A stretch of 10,032 nucleotides of DNA from Candidatus Omnitrophota bacterium. Its GTDB lineage: Bacteria; Omnitrophota; Gorgyraeia; JABMRN01; RBG-13-46-9. Under the pieces are notes generated by a model. The model saw nothing but the letters and a program-made list of their open reading frames with translations. It did no database searches and was not told the origin of the DNA. Each line of letters begins with the position of its first letter. Position 1 is the first letter of the stretch. The translations under genes were made by a program, and so were the position numbers. The stretch lies in the NCBI GenBank assembly GCA_016782495.1, contig JADHYL010000016.1:1-10032 (forward strand), given 5' to 3'. Shown piece by piece: positions 1 through 5,791 of this stretch.

Positions 1-583
1 CTTGCAATCTCTTAAAAGATGATAAACGCACAGCCCTGCAGAGTTCTGGTAATTCGATATTAAAATCTATAAAAGATACTATCCTTCTCAGCTCTTTTTC
101 CGTATTATCCAGCAGATCCTCATACCTTATAGTCATTTTCTTGTGGCAATCCCCCTTAACCCATTCTAAGATGTGCTTACTCCATAAACCACGATCCGCC
201 TTTCCGCGAATGATATCTGACAATGATATATGTTCTTTTCGTCGGGCATTTAACCAATAATAGTAAGATGTGAGAGTGTCCCGGCCGTCTCGCACGACAT
301 AAATGATATTATGGAAGTTTGGCGAATAACGTTCATGAATTTTCACAGATTGCACCGGTAATGAATTGAATAGCGAATTTGGTTCGCTTATAAATTTGCG
401 ACCTATCTCACGGTGCCGGTCGGGGATAATCTCACCGAGTTTCTGAAAGGTAATGAGGTCAGTTCCGCCATAAAGTACATTAGCAAGTAAAAACCTAACC
501 CAGGTATTTCCTGATCTGGGAAAGGAAGCTATGTAATAATGATTCGGGTTTGGAATAAATTCGGTTTTTTTTTGTTTCCTCAT
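1..583 (-). CDS. PAPS-dependent sulfotransferase, Sulfotransfer_1 type (C-terminus cut by window edge)
   Basis: The reading frame opens at ATG 583 and runs off the left edge after 194 codons, with no stop inside the window. An in-frame TGA at 604-602 lies upstream and no other ATG falls between, which fixes the start; no clear Shine-Dalgarno precedes it. Seen: residues 20-28 SFPRSGNTW form the 5'-phosphosulfate binding loop of cytosolic-type sulfotransferases, and residues 95-110 (YVVRDGRDTLTSYYYW) match the 3'-phosphate binding segment. RYEDLL at 153-158 and SSFKRLQ at 188-194 also fit the family. The last third, with the GxxGxWK loop, is missing. Such enzymes move sulfate from PAPS to a hydroxyl or amine of a sugar, lipid or small molecule; the acceptor cannot be told from sequence. 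The gene lies beyond an att-like copy of the tmRNA 3' end, so it may be cargo of an integrated element (inference). Confidence 0.88.
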   Translation of the reverse strand, partial: MRKQKKTEFIPNPNHYYIASFPRSGNTWVRFLLANVLYGGTDLITFQKLGEIIPDRHREIGRKFISEPNSLFNSLPVQSVKIHERYSPNFHNIIYVVRDGRDTLTSYYYWLNARRKEHISLSDIIRGKADRGLWSKHILEWVKGDCHKKMTIRYEDLLDNTEKELRRIVSFIDFNIELPELCRAVRLSSFKRLQ

Positions 584-666
584 ATGTAGTTTTGTACCAT
601 TTCAGAATTCCCGTTCAAGCCGTTCCTGGCTTTGAACTTAGAAGTGTCCTCGGATAGCTTGCTTTA

Positions 667-695
667 AATATACCACCAAAAGCAAATGGCCTCAA
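667..695 (-). promoter_or_regulatory. Possible sigma-70 promoter toward the sulfotransferase gene
   Basis: On the minus strand TTGAGG (695-690) and TATATT (672-667) are separated by 17 bases, matching 4/6 and 5/6 of the -35 and -10 consensus. Transcription would leave a leader of roughly 75-80 bases containing the hairpin at 613-637. The -35 box lies inside one arm of the hairpin at 688-711. Assigned by eye only. Confidence 0.35.
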
Positions 696-711
696 GGGTT
701 ATCTTGAGGCC
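688..711. repeat. Perfect inverted repeat (9-bp arms)
   Basis: GGCCTCAAG at 688-696 and CTTGAGGCC at 703-711 are exact reverse complements around a 6-base loop. No T-run follows on either strand, so it is not a standard intrinsic terminator. It overlaps the candidate -35 box of the sulfotransferase promoter. Confidence 0.75.
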
Positions 712-787
712 TGGGAACAGTTTTAAGTTCAGTTCCGGGGACAGGTTGAATTCAACTTCTGAAACGATACAAAGCTACGTCGAAGGG

Positions 788-804
788 TGGTGGAGGTGCC
801 GGGA
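788..804 (-). repeat. 17-bp copy of the tmRNA 3' end (possible attachment site)
   Basis: The plus-strand 17-mer beginning TGGTGGAGGTG and ending CCGGGA is identical to 938-954. The identity starts exactly at the tmRNA CCA end and runs through the acceptor strand into the T-stem. The bases outside differ at both ends (787 G against 937 T; 805 A against 955 T). The 3' ends of tmRNA genes are known targets of tyrosine integrases, which leave such a direct repeat at the far end of the insertion. No integrase gene is in the window, and only 133 bases separate the two copies. Confidence 0.55.
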
Positions 805-858
805 AAACAAGGAGGAGCGAAGAGACACCTATGTAAAAGGGGTGGGATTCTATAAGGG

Positions 859-883
859 AGGGGAAAACCCTAGGTTTTCCCCT
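859..883. repeat. Perfect inverted repeat (11-bp arms, 3-base loop)
   Basis: AGGGGAAAACC at 859-869 and GGTTTTCCCCT at 873-883 are exact reverse complements around CTA. No T-run follows on either strand. It sits between the tmRNA terminator and the tmRNA-end copy, so it may be part of a short mobile or REP-like element. Confidence 0.75.
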
Positions 884-890
884 TGGAATT

Positions 891-934
891 AAAAAAGGGT
901 TCGCGAGGCCGAAGGCCAAGACGAACCCTTTTTT
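891..934 (-). terminator. Rho-independent terminator of tmRNA, symmetric
   Basis: AAAAAAGGGTTCG (891-903) and CGAACCCTTTTTT (922-934) are perfect 13-base reverse complements. A second small stem of GGCC/GGCC closes over GAA inside the loop. On the minus strand the GC stem is followed by six T, four bases after the tmRNA CCA. Because the A-run mirrors the T-run it could stop transcription from both directions. Confidence 0.85.
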
Positions 935-937
935 AAT

Positions 938-954
938 TGGTGGAGGTGCCGGGA
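938..954 (-). repeat. tmRNA-resident member of the 17-bp direct repeat
   Basis: This is the 3'-terminal 17 bases of the tmRNA gene, repeated exactly at 788-804. If the repeat is an integrase core site, this copy is the one that rebuilds an intact tmRNA. Confidence 0.55.
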
Positions 955-1127
955 TTCGAACCCGGGTCCCTAGTTCTCGATCCAGAAGTATCTACATGTT
1001 TAGTTAGCTTTTTGTCTTATTCCTTCCGGCTCCAGAAAACGGGATCCGGAAGGAAGCAGCTTCCTTTTAATTTCACCCAGGGACCTGAAGCTAACCCCTG
1101 AATTACCCTGCTTAGCTGAACTCCGTA

Positions 1128-1235
1128 TTAGTATCCCAGGATACTTACTAATGGAGCTGTTCCTGCAAATTGAGGAACATGTAACGCATCCTCAGCCAAG
1201 ATTGACTCGGCTTCGGCTACTGGATTGTAGTTTGC
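1128..1235 (-). other. tmRNA tag reading frame, 35 codons plus TAA
   Basis: The resume codon is most likely GCA at 1235-1233, preceded by AACAAAC with an A at position -4, as usual. Reading from there gives ANYNPVAEAE at the start and PLVSILGY at the end, then TAA at 1130-1128, at the 3' end of helix 5. The other two frames stop after 5 and 14 codons with no hydrophobic tail. Known tags are mostly 8-15 residues ending in LAA or similar; Mycoplasma tags of about 27 residues are long. The frame also contains a 7-bp hairpin (1158-1164 with 1173-1179). Start and frame are inferred from analogy. Confidence 0.6.
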
Positions 1236-1330
1236 GTTTGTTTTTTGCCAGGTTTTGAATAGGCCTCCTGACAACCTATACATGCTGCTTCTTGGTCAGA
1301 GAGCAAGGTCGAAACCTTTCACCCCCAAAG

Positions 1331-1359
1331 TCCATAAATTTCAAATAACAAATTGTAAA
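1331..1359 (-). promoter_or_regulatory. Possible promoter of the tmRNA gene
   Basis: On the minus strand TTTACA (1359-1354, 5/6 of the -35 consensus) and TATGGA (1336-1331, 3/6 of the -10) are 17 bases apart, with the first G of tmRNA five bases beyond. The -10 match is poor. Transcription from smpB could also read through, as no clear terminator follows smpB. Confidence 0.3.
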
Positions 1360-1419
1360 TCCCGAATAAATCCTAATTTCCAAAAGCCTACTAGTTAAAC
1401 AAACTTGTTTTATTGAGAT

Positions 1420-1881
1420 CTAATATCTCTTTTTGCCCCTAAAGGCCCTGTCCATCTCGCGCTTCGCTTCTTTCTGCTTAAGCGCCTCTCTCTTGTCGTA
1501 GAACTTTTTACCTTTAGCAAGGGCAAGTTCAAGTTTGACGAGGCTCCCTTTAAGATATATTGCAAGCGGGATCAATGCTAGTCCCTTTTCTGAAACTTTT
1601 GCGGATAAATATCGTATCTGGCTCTTCTTAAGGAGAAGCTTTCTTGTTCTCTTCGAATCTATTTCCTCGCGCCTGGCAAATTCGTAGGGGCTTACATGCA
1701 AATTATTTAAAAAGATCTCGCCTTTTTCGATTCTCGCAAAACTGTCCTTTAAATTGGCCAGTCTTTTTCTTATTGATTTGATCTCGTTTCCGCGAAGCCG
1801 GATACCCGCTTCGAACGTTTCCAGTATGAAATAATCCCTGCGTGCCTGCCTGTTGGAAACGATTATATTATCAGTGGCCAT
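1420..1881 (-). CDS. smpB: SsrA-binding protein SmpB
   Basis: SmpB binds the tRNA-like part of tmRNA and delivers it to stalled ribosomes in the cytoplasm. I place the start at ATG 1881, giving 153 residues, the normal family length. The open frame extends 28 codons further, but that extension matches nothing in the family. Seen: an N-terminal SNRQARRDYFILETFEAG, then GNEIKSIRKRLANLKDSFAR (31-50), where family members have a G-T/N-E-V/I-K-S-L/I-R core. RTRKLLLKKSQI (78-89), EKGLALIPLAIYLKGSLVKL (98-117) and the C-terminal tail AKGKKFYDKREALKQKEAKR (122-141) follow; the tail carries the DKR motif used in the decoding centre. The Shine-Dalgarno is weak. tmRNA lies directly downstream, a common pairing. 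Confidence 0.96.
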   Translation of the reverse strand: MATDNIIVSNRQARRDYFILETFEAGIRLRGNEIKSIRKRLANLKDSFARIEKGEIFLNNLHVSPYEFARREEIDSKRTRKLLLKKSQIRYLSAKVSEKGLALIPLAIYLKGSLVKLELALAKGKKFYDKREALKQKEAKREMDRAFRGKKRY

Positions 1882-1939
1882 AAAAAACGGGGTATTTACT
1901 GTATCGTAATATTTTCGTAAAATCAAGCATGAACCGAGT

Positions 1940-1972
1940 AAAAAAGGGACAGCTTTCGCATGCACCGTCCCT
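1940..1972 (-). terminator. Rho-independent terminator after the lipoprotein gene
   Basis: On the minus strand AGGGAC (1972-1967) pairs with GTCCCT (1950-1945), and the T-run reaches six bases (1946-1941). It lies 28 bases past the lipoprotein stop and about 60 bases before the smpB start, so smpB probably has its own promoter or depends on read-through. Confidence 0.7.
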
Positions 1973-2000
1973 CTTCACAGGATATCTCTATATGCAGGTA

Positions 2001-2375
2001 TTATTTAATATCTTCTCGTCCGGTGGCTCTTTTGATTCCCCTGTCAATACTTTGCAAACCTTTTCCGACACCTTTTACCGGCTCAACAATAATGTCCTTT
2101 ATACCGCCTGCTCCGGCGTTGACAGCACTCCTGCCTGATTCTGAAGCTTCCGAACCGCGTCCCGTGACAAATTCCCCTGTCGCTTCAGCCGTTTCTTTTA
2201 CCGTATCTACGCTTCCCTTGGCGAAATTTGTCACTCCCCTTCCTGCGCCTTCCACGATATCCGTTGTTCCTCTGCCCGTTCCTTTCAGTGTCTCTTTTGT
2301 GCCATGGTAAGGACTGCACGAAACCGTAAGAGAAATGAGAGCAAATATTGTCAGTACCGCAAAGATTTTTTTCAT
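2001..2375 (-). CDS. Small glycine-rich lipoprotein of unknown function
   Basis: Start at ATG 2375, because a strong Shine-Dalgarno (AAAGGAGG) sits six bases upstream; the frame extends ten codons further but that part is charged and lacks such a site. The product has 124 residues. Residues 1-19 form a signal peptide (MKKI, then a hydrophobic core) ending at Cys20 in LTVSC, a slightly non-canonical lipobox, so lipid attachment is likely but not certain. The mature part has no globular look. It is built of short units with G-x-G-R/K-G (KGTGRGT 31-37, EGAGRGV 42-48, KGVGKGL 101-107) alternating with helical stretches such as SVDTVKETAEA. I do not recognise a family. It is flanked by its own promoter-like boxes and terminator, so it is probably a single-gene unit. 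Envelope location is inferred. Confidence 0.8.
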   Translation of the reverse strand: MKKIFAVLTIFALISLTVSCSPYHGTKETLKGTGRGTTDIVEGAGRGVTNFAKGSVDTVKETAEATGEFVTGRGSEASESGRSAVNAGAGGIKDIIVEPVKGVGKGLQSIDRGIKRATGREDIK

Positions 2376-2426
2376 GTTTTTCCTCCTTTTTCTATCTTCC
2401 CGCATTGCATATGGTTTATTCAGTAT

Positions 2427-2455
2427 AACATAATTGTTTGTTAAAACAAAGTCAA
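2427..2455 (-). promoter_or_regulatory. Likely sigma-70 promoter of the lipoprotein gene
   Basis: On the minus strand TTGACT (2455-2450, 5/6) and TATGTT (2432-2427, 4/6) are 17 bases apart in an AT-rich stretch, about 45 bases before the Shine-Dalgarno. An overlapping TATACT (2427-2422) could serve as the -10 instead. It lies just after tRNA-Leu. Confidence 0.45.
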
Positions 2456-2491
2456 AAAATAAAAATCATACCTGCCAGGCAAACCCCATAT

Positions 2492-2578
2492 TGGTGCGGA
2501 AGGAGAGAGTCGAACTCTCAAGGCCTTTCGGCCATACGGTCCTGAGCCGTACGCGTCTGCCAGTTCCGCCACTTCCGC
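2492..2578 (-). tRNA. tRNA-Leu (anticodon CAG)
   Basis: An 87-nt tRNA with an encoded CCA. The acceptor GCGGAAG pairs with CTTCCGC. The anticodon stem TACGG/CCGTA encloses the loop CTCAGGA, so the anticodon is CAG, reading CUG leucine codons. The long variable arm (GGCC-GAAA-GGCC) is typical of class II leucine tRNAs. The T-arm is GAGAG-TTCGACT-CTCTC. It lies 30 bases past the deacetylase stop on the same strand. No clear promoter or terminator of its own is visible, so it may be processed from the upstream transcript. Confidence 0.97.
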
Positions 2579-2594
2579 CTGTTCTCAGCTGTCC

Positions 2595-2621
2595 GGCCGA
2601 TATTGATTTCAATATGGGGCC
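2595..2621. repeat. Inverted repeat over the deacetylase stop codon
   Basis: ATATTGA (2600-2606) and TCAATAT (2609-2615) are exact reverse complements, and outer GGCC (2595-2598) and GGCC (2618-2621) extend the stem across a small internal loop. The TGA of the deacetylase gene (2611-2609) lies within it. No T-run follows on the minus strand, so it may protect or set the 3' end of the operon RNA rather than act as a standard terminator. Confidence 0.5.
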
Positions 2622-3448
2622 AGCTTAATCGACTGTTTATTTATTTTCTTAAGAAAATTTTCACCACAAAGGATTTTCAGTTCTTCTTCGGAATTTCTGT
2701 GAGAAGGATGTTTTTTTCTAATATCTCCTGTAAGATATCCCGGATGGCATGCAAACTCGGTTAATCCTTCTTTTAGGCCGGCTATAATAAGATCTAACTC
2801 TCTCTCTTTCAGCCTGTGCGAAGAAGCGTGGCCTATGAAATAATTATTATGCTTTATCCCCGCTAAATCAAGGGATTTTTTCGATAAGCGGCACATTGAC
2901 GATAAAAGAATATTGCGCGCCCAGATAGGCGGCGCTGAGAGTTTCTTTAAAAAACCTATCTTTTCAAAAGGGAACCTAACGTATTCTATGTTTTCATCTT
3001 TCGCCAGCTTCATGAGGATTTTCAATATTCCAGGGACCATGTGAACGTGCTGGTGGCTGTCAACATGCGTTATTTTAAATCCCTCTTTTTTAATCCTGGC
3101 AATCTGGTTCGCGAACTCCCTGGAAATCTCTTCGCCTTTTACGAGTCCTGCAAAATACTTTGTTAAAAAGGTCTTGTAGTTTTTCGGAAATACGGAATTT
3201 GTTCCAAGAAGGGTCGGGACGTCTTTTTCAGGGCTTACGGGTTTAAAGGAACACGTAAGGGCAAGATGAACACCTAAGGCATTTATGTTATGTTCCCTGG
3301 CGAGCCCGGCAGCGTGTTCAAACGATGCGCCCGCAGCAAGCAGGCTCATATCAGTAACAGCTCCTTCTTTAAAACATTTTATGACGCCTCTGTTTATGTC
3401 GGGCGCCAAGCCGAAATCATCAGCATTTATCACAAGTTTCTTTTCCAC
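2609..3448 (-). CDS. YdjC/ChbG/HpnK-family carbohydrate deacetylase (NaxD-like)
   Basis: 279 residues. The start is GTG 3448, with AGAAGG about nine bases upstream and the preceding gene's TAG five bases away. This family removes the acetyl group from N-acetylated sugars using a divalent metal. Seen: NADDFG at 8-13 (metal-binding and catalytic Asp pair), GVHLALT at 59-65, HVDSHQHVH at 128-136 (metal histidines) and EFACHPG at 231-237; all expected motifs are present and the length is normal. Known relatives include chitooligosaccharide deacetylase ChbG, hopanoid-linked HpnK, and Francisella NaxD / Bordetella LgmC, which deacetylate a polyprenyl-phosphate N-acetylhexosamine for lipid A modification. 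Because it follows a polyprenyl-phosphate-type GT2 and an ArnT-like transferase, the NaxD-like role is the best inference; HpnK-like is the alternative. It is last in its operon. Confidence 0.92.
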   Translation of the reverse strand: MEKKLVINADDFGLAPDINRGVIKCFKEGAVTDMSLLAAGASFEHAAGLAREHNINALGVHLALTCSFKPVSPEKDVPTLLGTNSVFPKNYKTFLTKYFAGLVKGEEISREFANQIARIKKEGFKITHVDSHQHVHMVPGILKILMKLAKDENIEYVRFPFEKIGFLKKLSAPPIWARNILLSSMCRLSKKSLDLAGIKHNNYFIGHASSHRLKERELDLIIAGLKEGLTEFACHPGYLTGDIRKKHPSHRNSEEELKILCGENFLKKINKQSIKLAPY

Positions 3449-3453
3449 TCTTT

Positions 3454-4146
3454 CTACCTTCTTATTTTAAAGCTGATCATGTCTTGTATTGTTTTAAAAA
3501 CTACCGCAGGGCGCGAAATGTAGGATTTATCCTTTTTTCCGCTTTTAAATACAAGAGGGTACTGTTTTATAATACACTTTTTCTCAAGGGCCCTTATAAA
3601 TATCTCGACATCTATGAAGGGACTTTTTGAACCGAGTTTTATGCCTGTGAAAACTTTTTTTCTGTAAATTTTAAAGCCTGAATTTATGTCTTTTATATCC
3701 ATTCCAAAAAGTGCCTGGATTAAAAAATTGTACACCTTTGACATTATTATCCGTTTAAGATTCTTGCCTTTTTCAACCTTGCTGAAAGCGCTTACAATAT
3801 CGCAATCCTTCAGCGCGGAAAAGGCGCTTTTGATATCTTGGCGTTCTACCGGCATGTCTGAATCTGTATAAACAATGATGTCATTCTGCGCTTTTTCTAT
3901 CGCAGCTTTCAGGGCGCCTCCGAATTTTGTGTTTTTCGCAAGACGTACGCTTTTTACGCGTGGGTCTTTTTTGGCTATCTCATCCACGACGGAAGCGCTC
4001 CCGTCGGTGGAAGCGTCGTCGGCTACGATAATCTCGTAGCTATCGGTAAACTCTTTGCCTATTTCGCCAAGCTCTTTTATCGTATCGGCTATGGCGCCTC
4101 TCTCGTTATACATGGGGACAACGAAAGAAATGCTAGTCCGGTTCAT
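3454..4146 (-). CDS. GT2 glycosyltransferase, DPM1/ArnC-like (likely polyprenyl-phosphate sugar synthase)
   Basis: 230 residues from ATG 4146, overlapping the end of the upstream ArnT-like gene by 14 bases, so translation is probably coupled. Seen: a GT-A fold start with VPMYNE (10-15), the nucleotide-binding DDASTDGS (43-50), a DxD-type metal motif within YTDSDMP (93-99), and later INSGFKIYRKKVF, a signature of dolichyl/polyprenyl-phosphate sugar synthases. No C-terminal membrane helices are evident, unlike ArnC, so it resembles the soluble DPM1 form. Such enzymes join a nucleotide-activated sugar to polyprenyl phosphate on the cytoplasmic face. With an ArnT-like transferase before it and a deacetylase after it, the sugar is plausibly GlcNAc or GalNAc (inference). 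A glycosyltransferase acting on another lipid is the alternative. Confidence 0.92.
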   Translation of the reverse strand: MNRTSISFVVPMYNERGAIADTIKELGEIGKEFTDSYEIIVADDASTDGSASVVDEIAKKDPRVKSVRLAKNTKFGGALKAAIEKAQNDIIVYTDSDMPVERQDIKSAFSALKDCDIVSAFSKVEKGKNLKRIIMSKVYNFLIQALFGMDIKDINSGFKIYRKKVFTGIKLGSKSPFIDVEIFIRALEKKCIIKQYPLVFKSGKKDKSYISRPAVVFKTIQDMISFKIRR

Positions 4147-5788
4147 TTTTGGTCCTCATTTTCAAAAACTTGCCGTCCTTCGGAATTTTATTGGTCACCA
4201 TTACTTTCTTACCGAGCTTGTATACAACGTAGGTCGGCCAGTCAGGCGGCGACGCACCCGAATAAAGTAGTCTGTGATTTTTATCTTTTATAATAGCCCA
4301 TACCCTGTCTTTCCTGCGTAAAAACCTTGTTATATCGCGCCACTTGTGGACATCCGGGATATCTTCCCTGAGGGTATAAAAAGCGACTCCCCTCCTGTAA
4401 TGGGTTTCCGCACCTATAACTTCGTTTCCAGTGGCGAATTTAAGGGCTTCTTTCGATATTTCCCTGCTTGATTCGTACTTCCCTATCTCGGGTAAAACAA
4501 AACGGGTTACCGGGAAAACAAGGATCATAAATGAAACCATGAAGACGATAAGAGCTCTCAAATATCTTTCTCTTAAAAGTTGCAGCGTAAAAAATGCCAT
4601 TACCAAAATAAAAATCACGGCTATGGCGGCAGACACGCAGGCGATGGCCGGATATCTTATTTTTACCAGGACGTAAAATCCTATCATGCCTCCGACAATA
4701 ATAGCGAAAAAAAGACAGGAGGAAATTTTCACTGATCTTCGTATTTTCTGCTCAAGTTCCTCCCGCAAGAACCCGTCCCACGCCCCTCCCGTTAAGAGTG
4801 CAAGTGCGGGAAAAAGCGGAAAAACGTAAGTAACCAGTTTTGTCCTTGAAAACGTAAAGAATATGAATATAACAAGGCACCAGATAATCAAAAAAAGATT
4901 TGACCTCCTTATCCTTTGTTCTTTTTCTCTCCGGGCCTGCCAGAGGGATACGGGGAGAAAAGCGCTCCACGGAAAAAATCCGGCGAGTATCACGATAATA
5001 TAATAGTATAGAAAATCGCTGGAGGGGTGTTCCGGATGAAGAAAACGCGTAATATTATGGAATCCGAAGAACATATCTATAAATTCCTTGCCGTGCGTTT
5101 TATAGACAAGAAAATACCACGGCAGGGAAATAGCCAAAAACAACAGGGTACCGCTTAGGAAAGGTATTTTTTTTAAACTTTTAAGGTCTTTTGCGGCAGT
5201 AAGATATATGCCTATGATAATAACCGGAAGCAAGACCCCTATCGGGCCTTTTGTAAGAACGGCAATGCCGAGAAAGGCAGCGGAGAAAAGATACCACTTT
5301 GTTTTACCGCTTGTGAAATTATGTCCGTAAAAGAAAAATAAAAACGCGTAGAGAATAAAAACAGCCAGGGCCATATCGGTAACGCAGGCCCGGGATAAAG
5401 CCAGGTACTCTACGCTTGTAGCCATTATAACCGCCGCAAGAAAAGCCGCACGCCTGTTGAGCATTGCCCTGCCCAGAAGATAGACGCCGATTACGCCGAA
5501 AATGGCCAGTAGCGCGGACGGAAATCTTGCCGAAAACTCGTTTATCCCGAAAGCCCTGAAACTAAGGATAACAAGCCAGTAATAAAACGGTGGTTTTTCG
5601 AACTGGGGTTTGCCGAATATGTAAGGCGTGAGGAATTCGCCGCGCTCCGTCATCTCCCTGGCAGTCTCTGCGTAGAAAACTTCATCCGGATCCGTAAGCG
5701 GCATGGTATCCAGACCGGTGAAAAAAAGAAAACCGGCAAATATGGCCAGTACCGTTATTAAAAGACCTTCTCTCCTGAACCCTTTCAT
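4133..5788 (-). CDS. ArnT-like membrane glycosyltransferase (GT83/PMT superfamily)
   Basis: 551 residues from ATG 5788, three bases after the bioY stop; the Shine-Dalgarno is weak. It is a polytopic inner-membrane enzyme of the GT-C fold with about a dozen hydrophobic segments and a soluble C-terminal region from about residue 435. Seen: the first periplasmic loop has TDPDEVFYAE (32-41), holding the acidic pair thought catalytic in ArnT; then FEKPPFYYWL near 64-73, GINEFSARFPSALLA near 81-95, VLTKGP near 177, LPWY, and FSRTKLVTYVFPLFPALALL, which mirrors the ArnT consensus closely. The family takes a sugar from undecaprenyl phosphate in the periplasm and places it on lipid A or another lipid. 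The length equals that of ArnT. The neighbouring GT2 and deacetylase suggest an amino hexose donor rather than aminoarabinose; no other arn genes are in the window. Confidence 0.93.
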   Translation of the reverse strand: MKGFRREGLLITVLAIFAGFLFFTGLDTMPLTDPDEVFYAETAREMTERGEFLTPYIFGKPQFEKPPFYYWLVILSFRAFGINEFSARFPSALLAIFGVIGVYLLGRAMLNRRAAFLAAVIMATSVEYLALSRACVTDMALAVFILYAFLFFFYGHNFTSGKTKWYLFSAAFLGIAVLTKGPIGVLLPVIIIGIYLTAAKDLKSLKKIPFLSGTLLFLAISLPWYFLVYKTHGKEFIDMFFGFHNITRFLHPEHPSSDFLYYYIIVILAGFFPWSAFLPVSLWQARREKEQRIRRSNLFLIIWCLVIFIFFTFSRTKLVTYVFPLFPALALLTGGAWDGFLREELEQKIRRSVKISSCLFFAIIVGGMIGFYVLVKIRYPAIACVSAAIAVIFILVMAFFTLQLLRERYLRALIVFMVSFMILVFPVTRFVLPEIGKYESSREISKEALKFATGNEVIGAETHYRRGVAFYTLREDIPDVHKWRDITRFLRRKDRVWAIIKDKNHRLLYSGASPPDWPTYVVYKLGKKVMVTNKIPKDGKFLKMRTKNEPD

Positions 5789-5791
5789 TTT

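Larger units (their letters stand above)
584..937. other. Gene-free stretch rich in perfect inverted repeats
   Basis: I see no credible gene in these 354 bases. They hold, in order: an imperfect stem GTTCAAGCC/GGCTTTGAAC (613-621, 628-637); a 9-bp stem with a 6-base loop (688-696, 703-711); a segment AGTTCCGGGGACAGG (731-745) resembling, from memory, sequences near REP-type repeats; a 12-bp palindrome GTTGAATTCAAC (745-756); the 17-bp tmRNA-end copy (788-804); an 11-bp stem (859-883); and the terminator at 891-934. Such density suggests a small non-coding mobile element or the scar of one. Confidence 0.6.
938..1326 (-). ncRNA. ssrA: tmRNA (transfer-messenger RNA), one-piece form, 389 nt
   Basis: The RNA rescues stalled ribosomes with SmpB, first as an alanyl-tRNA mimic and then as a template for a degradation tag. 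Seen: the 5' end GGGGGTGAAAGGTTTCGAC pairs over seven positions with CACCTCC near the 3' end, followed by A and an encoded CCA. The T-arm reads CCGGG TTCGAAT CCCGG. Pseudoknot 1 is readable as ATAGG/CCTAT with GTCAGG/CCTGGC (about 1250-1276). Helix 5 is AGTATC-CTGG-GATACT, ending at the tag stop codon. Downstream, a 10-bp stem (1020-1029 with 1046-1055) competes with a second stem (1050-1057 with 1059-1066), as expected of pseudoknots. GTTAGCTT can pair with AAGCTAAC near the 3' half. Length and layout are normal; the tag is not. smpB lies 93 bases upstream on the same strand. Confidence 0.96.

Noticed and set aside
686..892. 68-codon open frame on the plus strand
   Set aside because: It runs through three inverted repeats and the tmRNA-end copy, has no Shine-Dalgarno, and its product resembles nothing; it is a chance frame in non-coding DNA.
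1882..1965. 28-codon N-terminal extension of smpB
   Set aside because: It would exceed the usual SmpB length and matches no known N-terminus; the family sequence starts at ATG 1881.
1960..2310. 116-codon plus-strand frame rich in Pro and Ser
   Set aside because: It is antisense to the glycine-rich lipoprotein, whose signal peptide, Shine-Dalgarno and terminator make the minus strand the real one.
2484..2619. 10-bp inverted repeat CCCCATATTG / CAATATGGGG flanking tRNA-Leu
   Set aside because: The right copy is part of the hairpin at 2595-2621 and there is no other sign of a mobile element; likely chance or minor pairing.
2434..2628. 64-codon plus-strand frame
   Set aside because: It is the antisense of tRNA-Leu, a well-known false protein.
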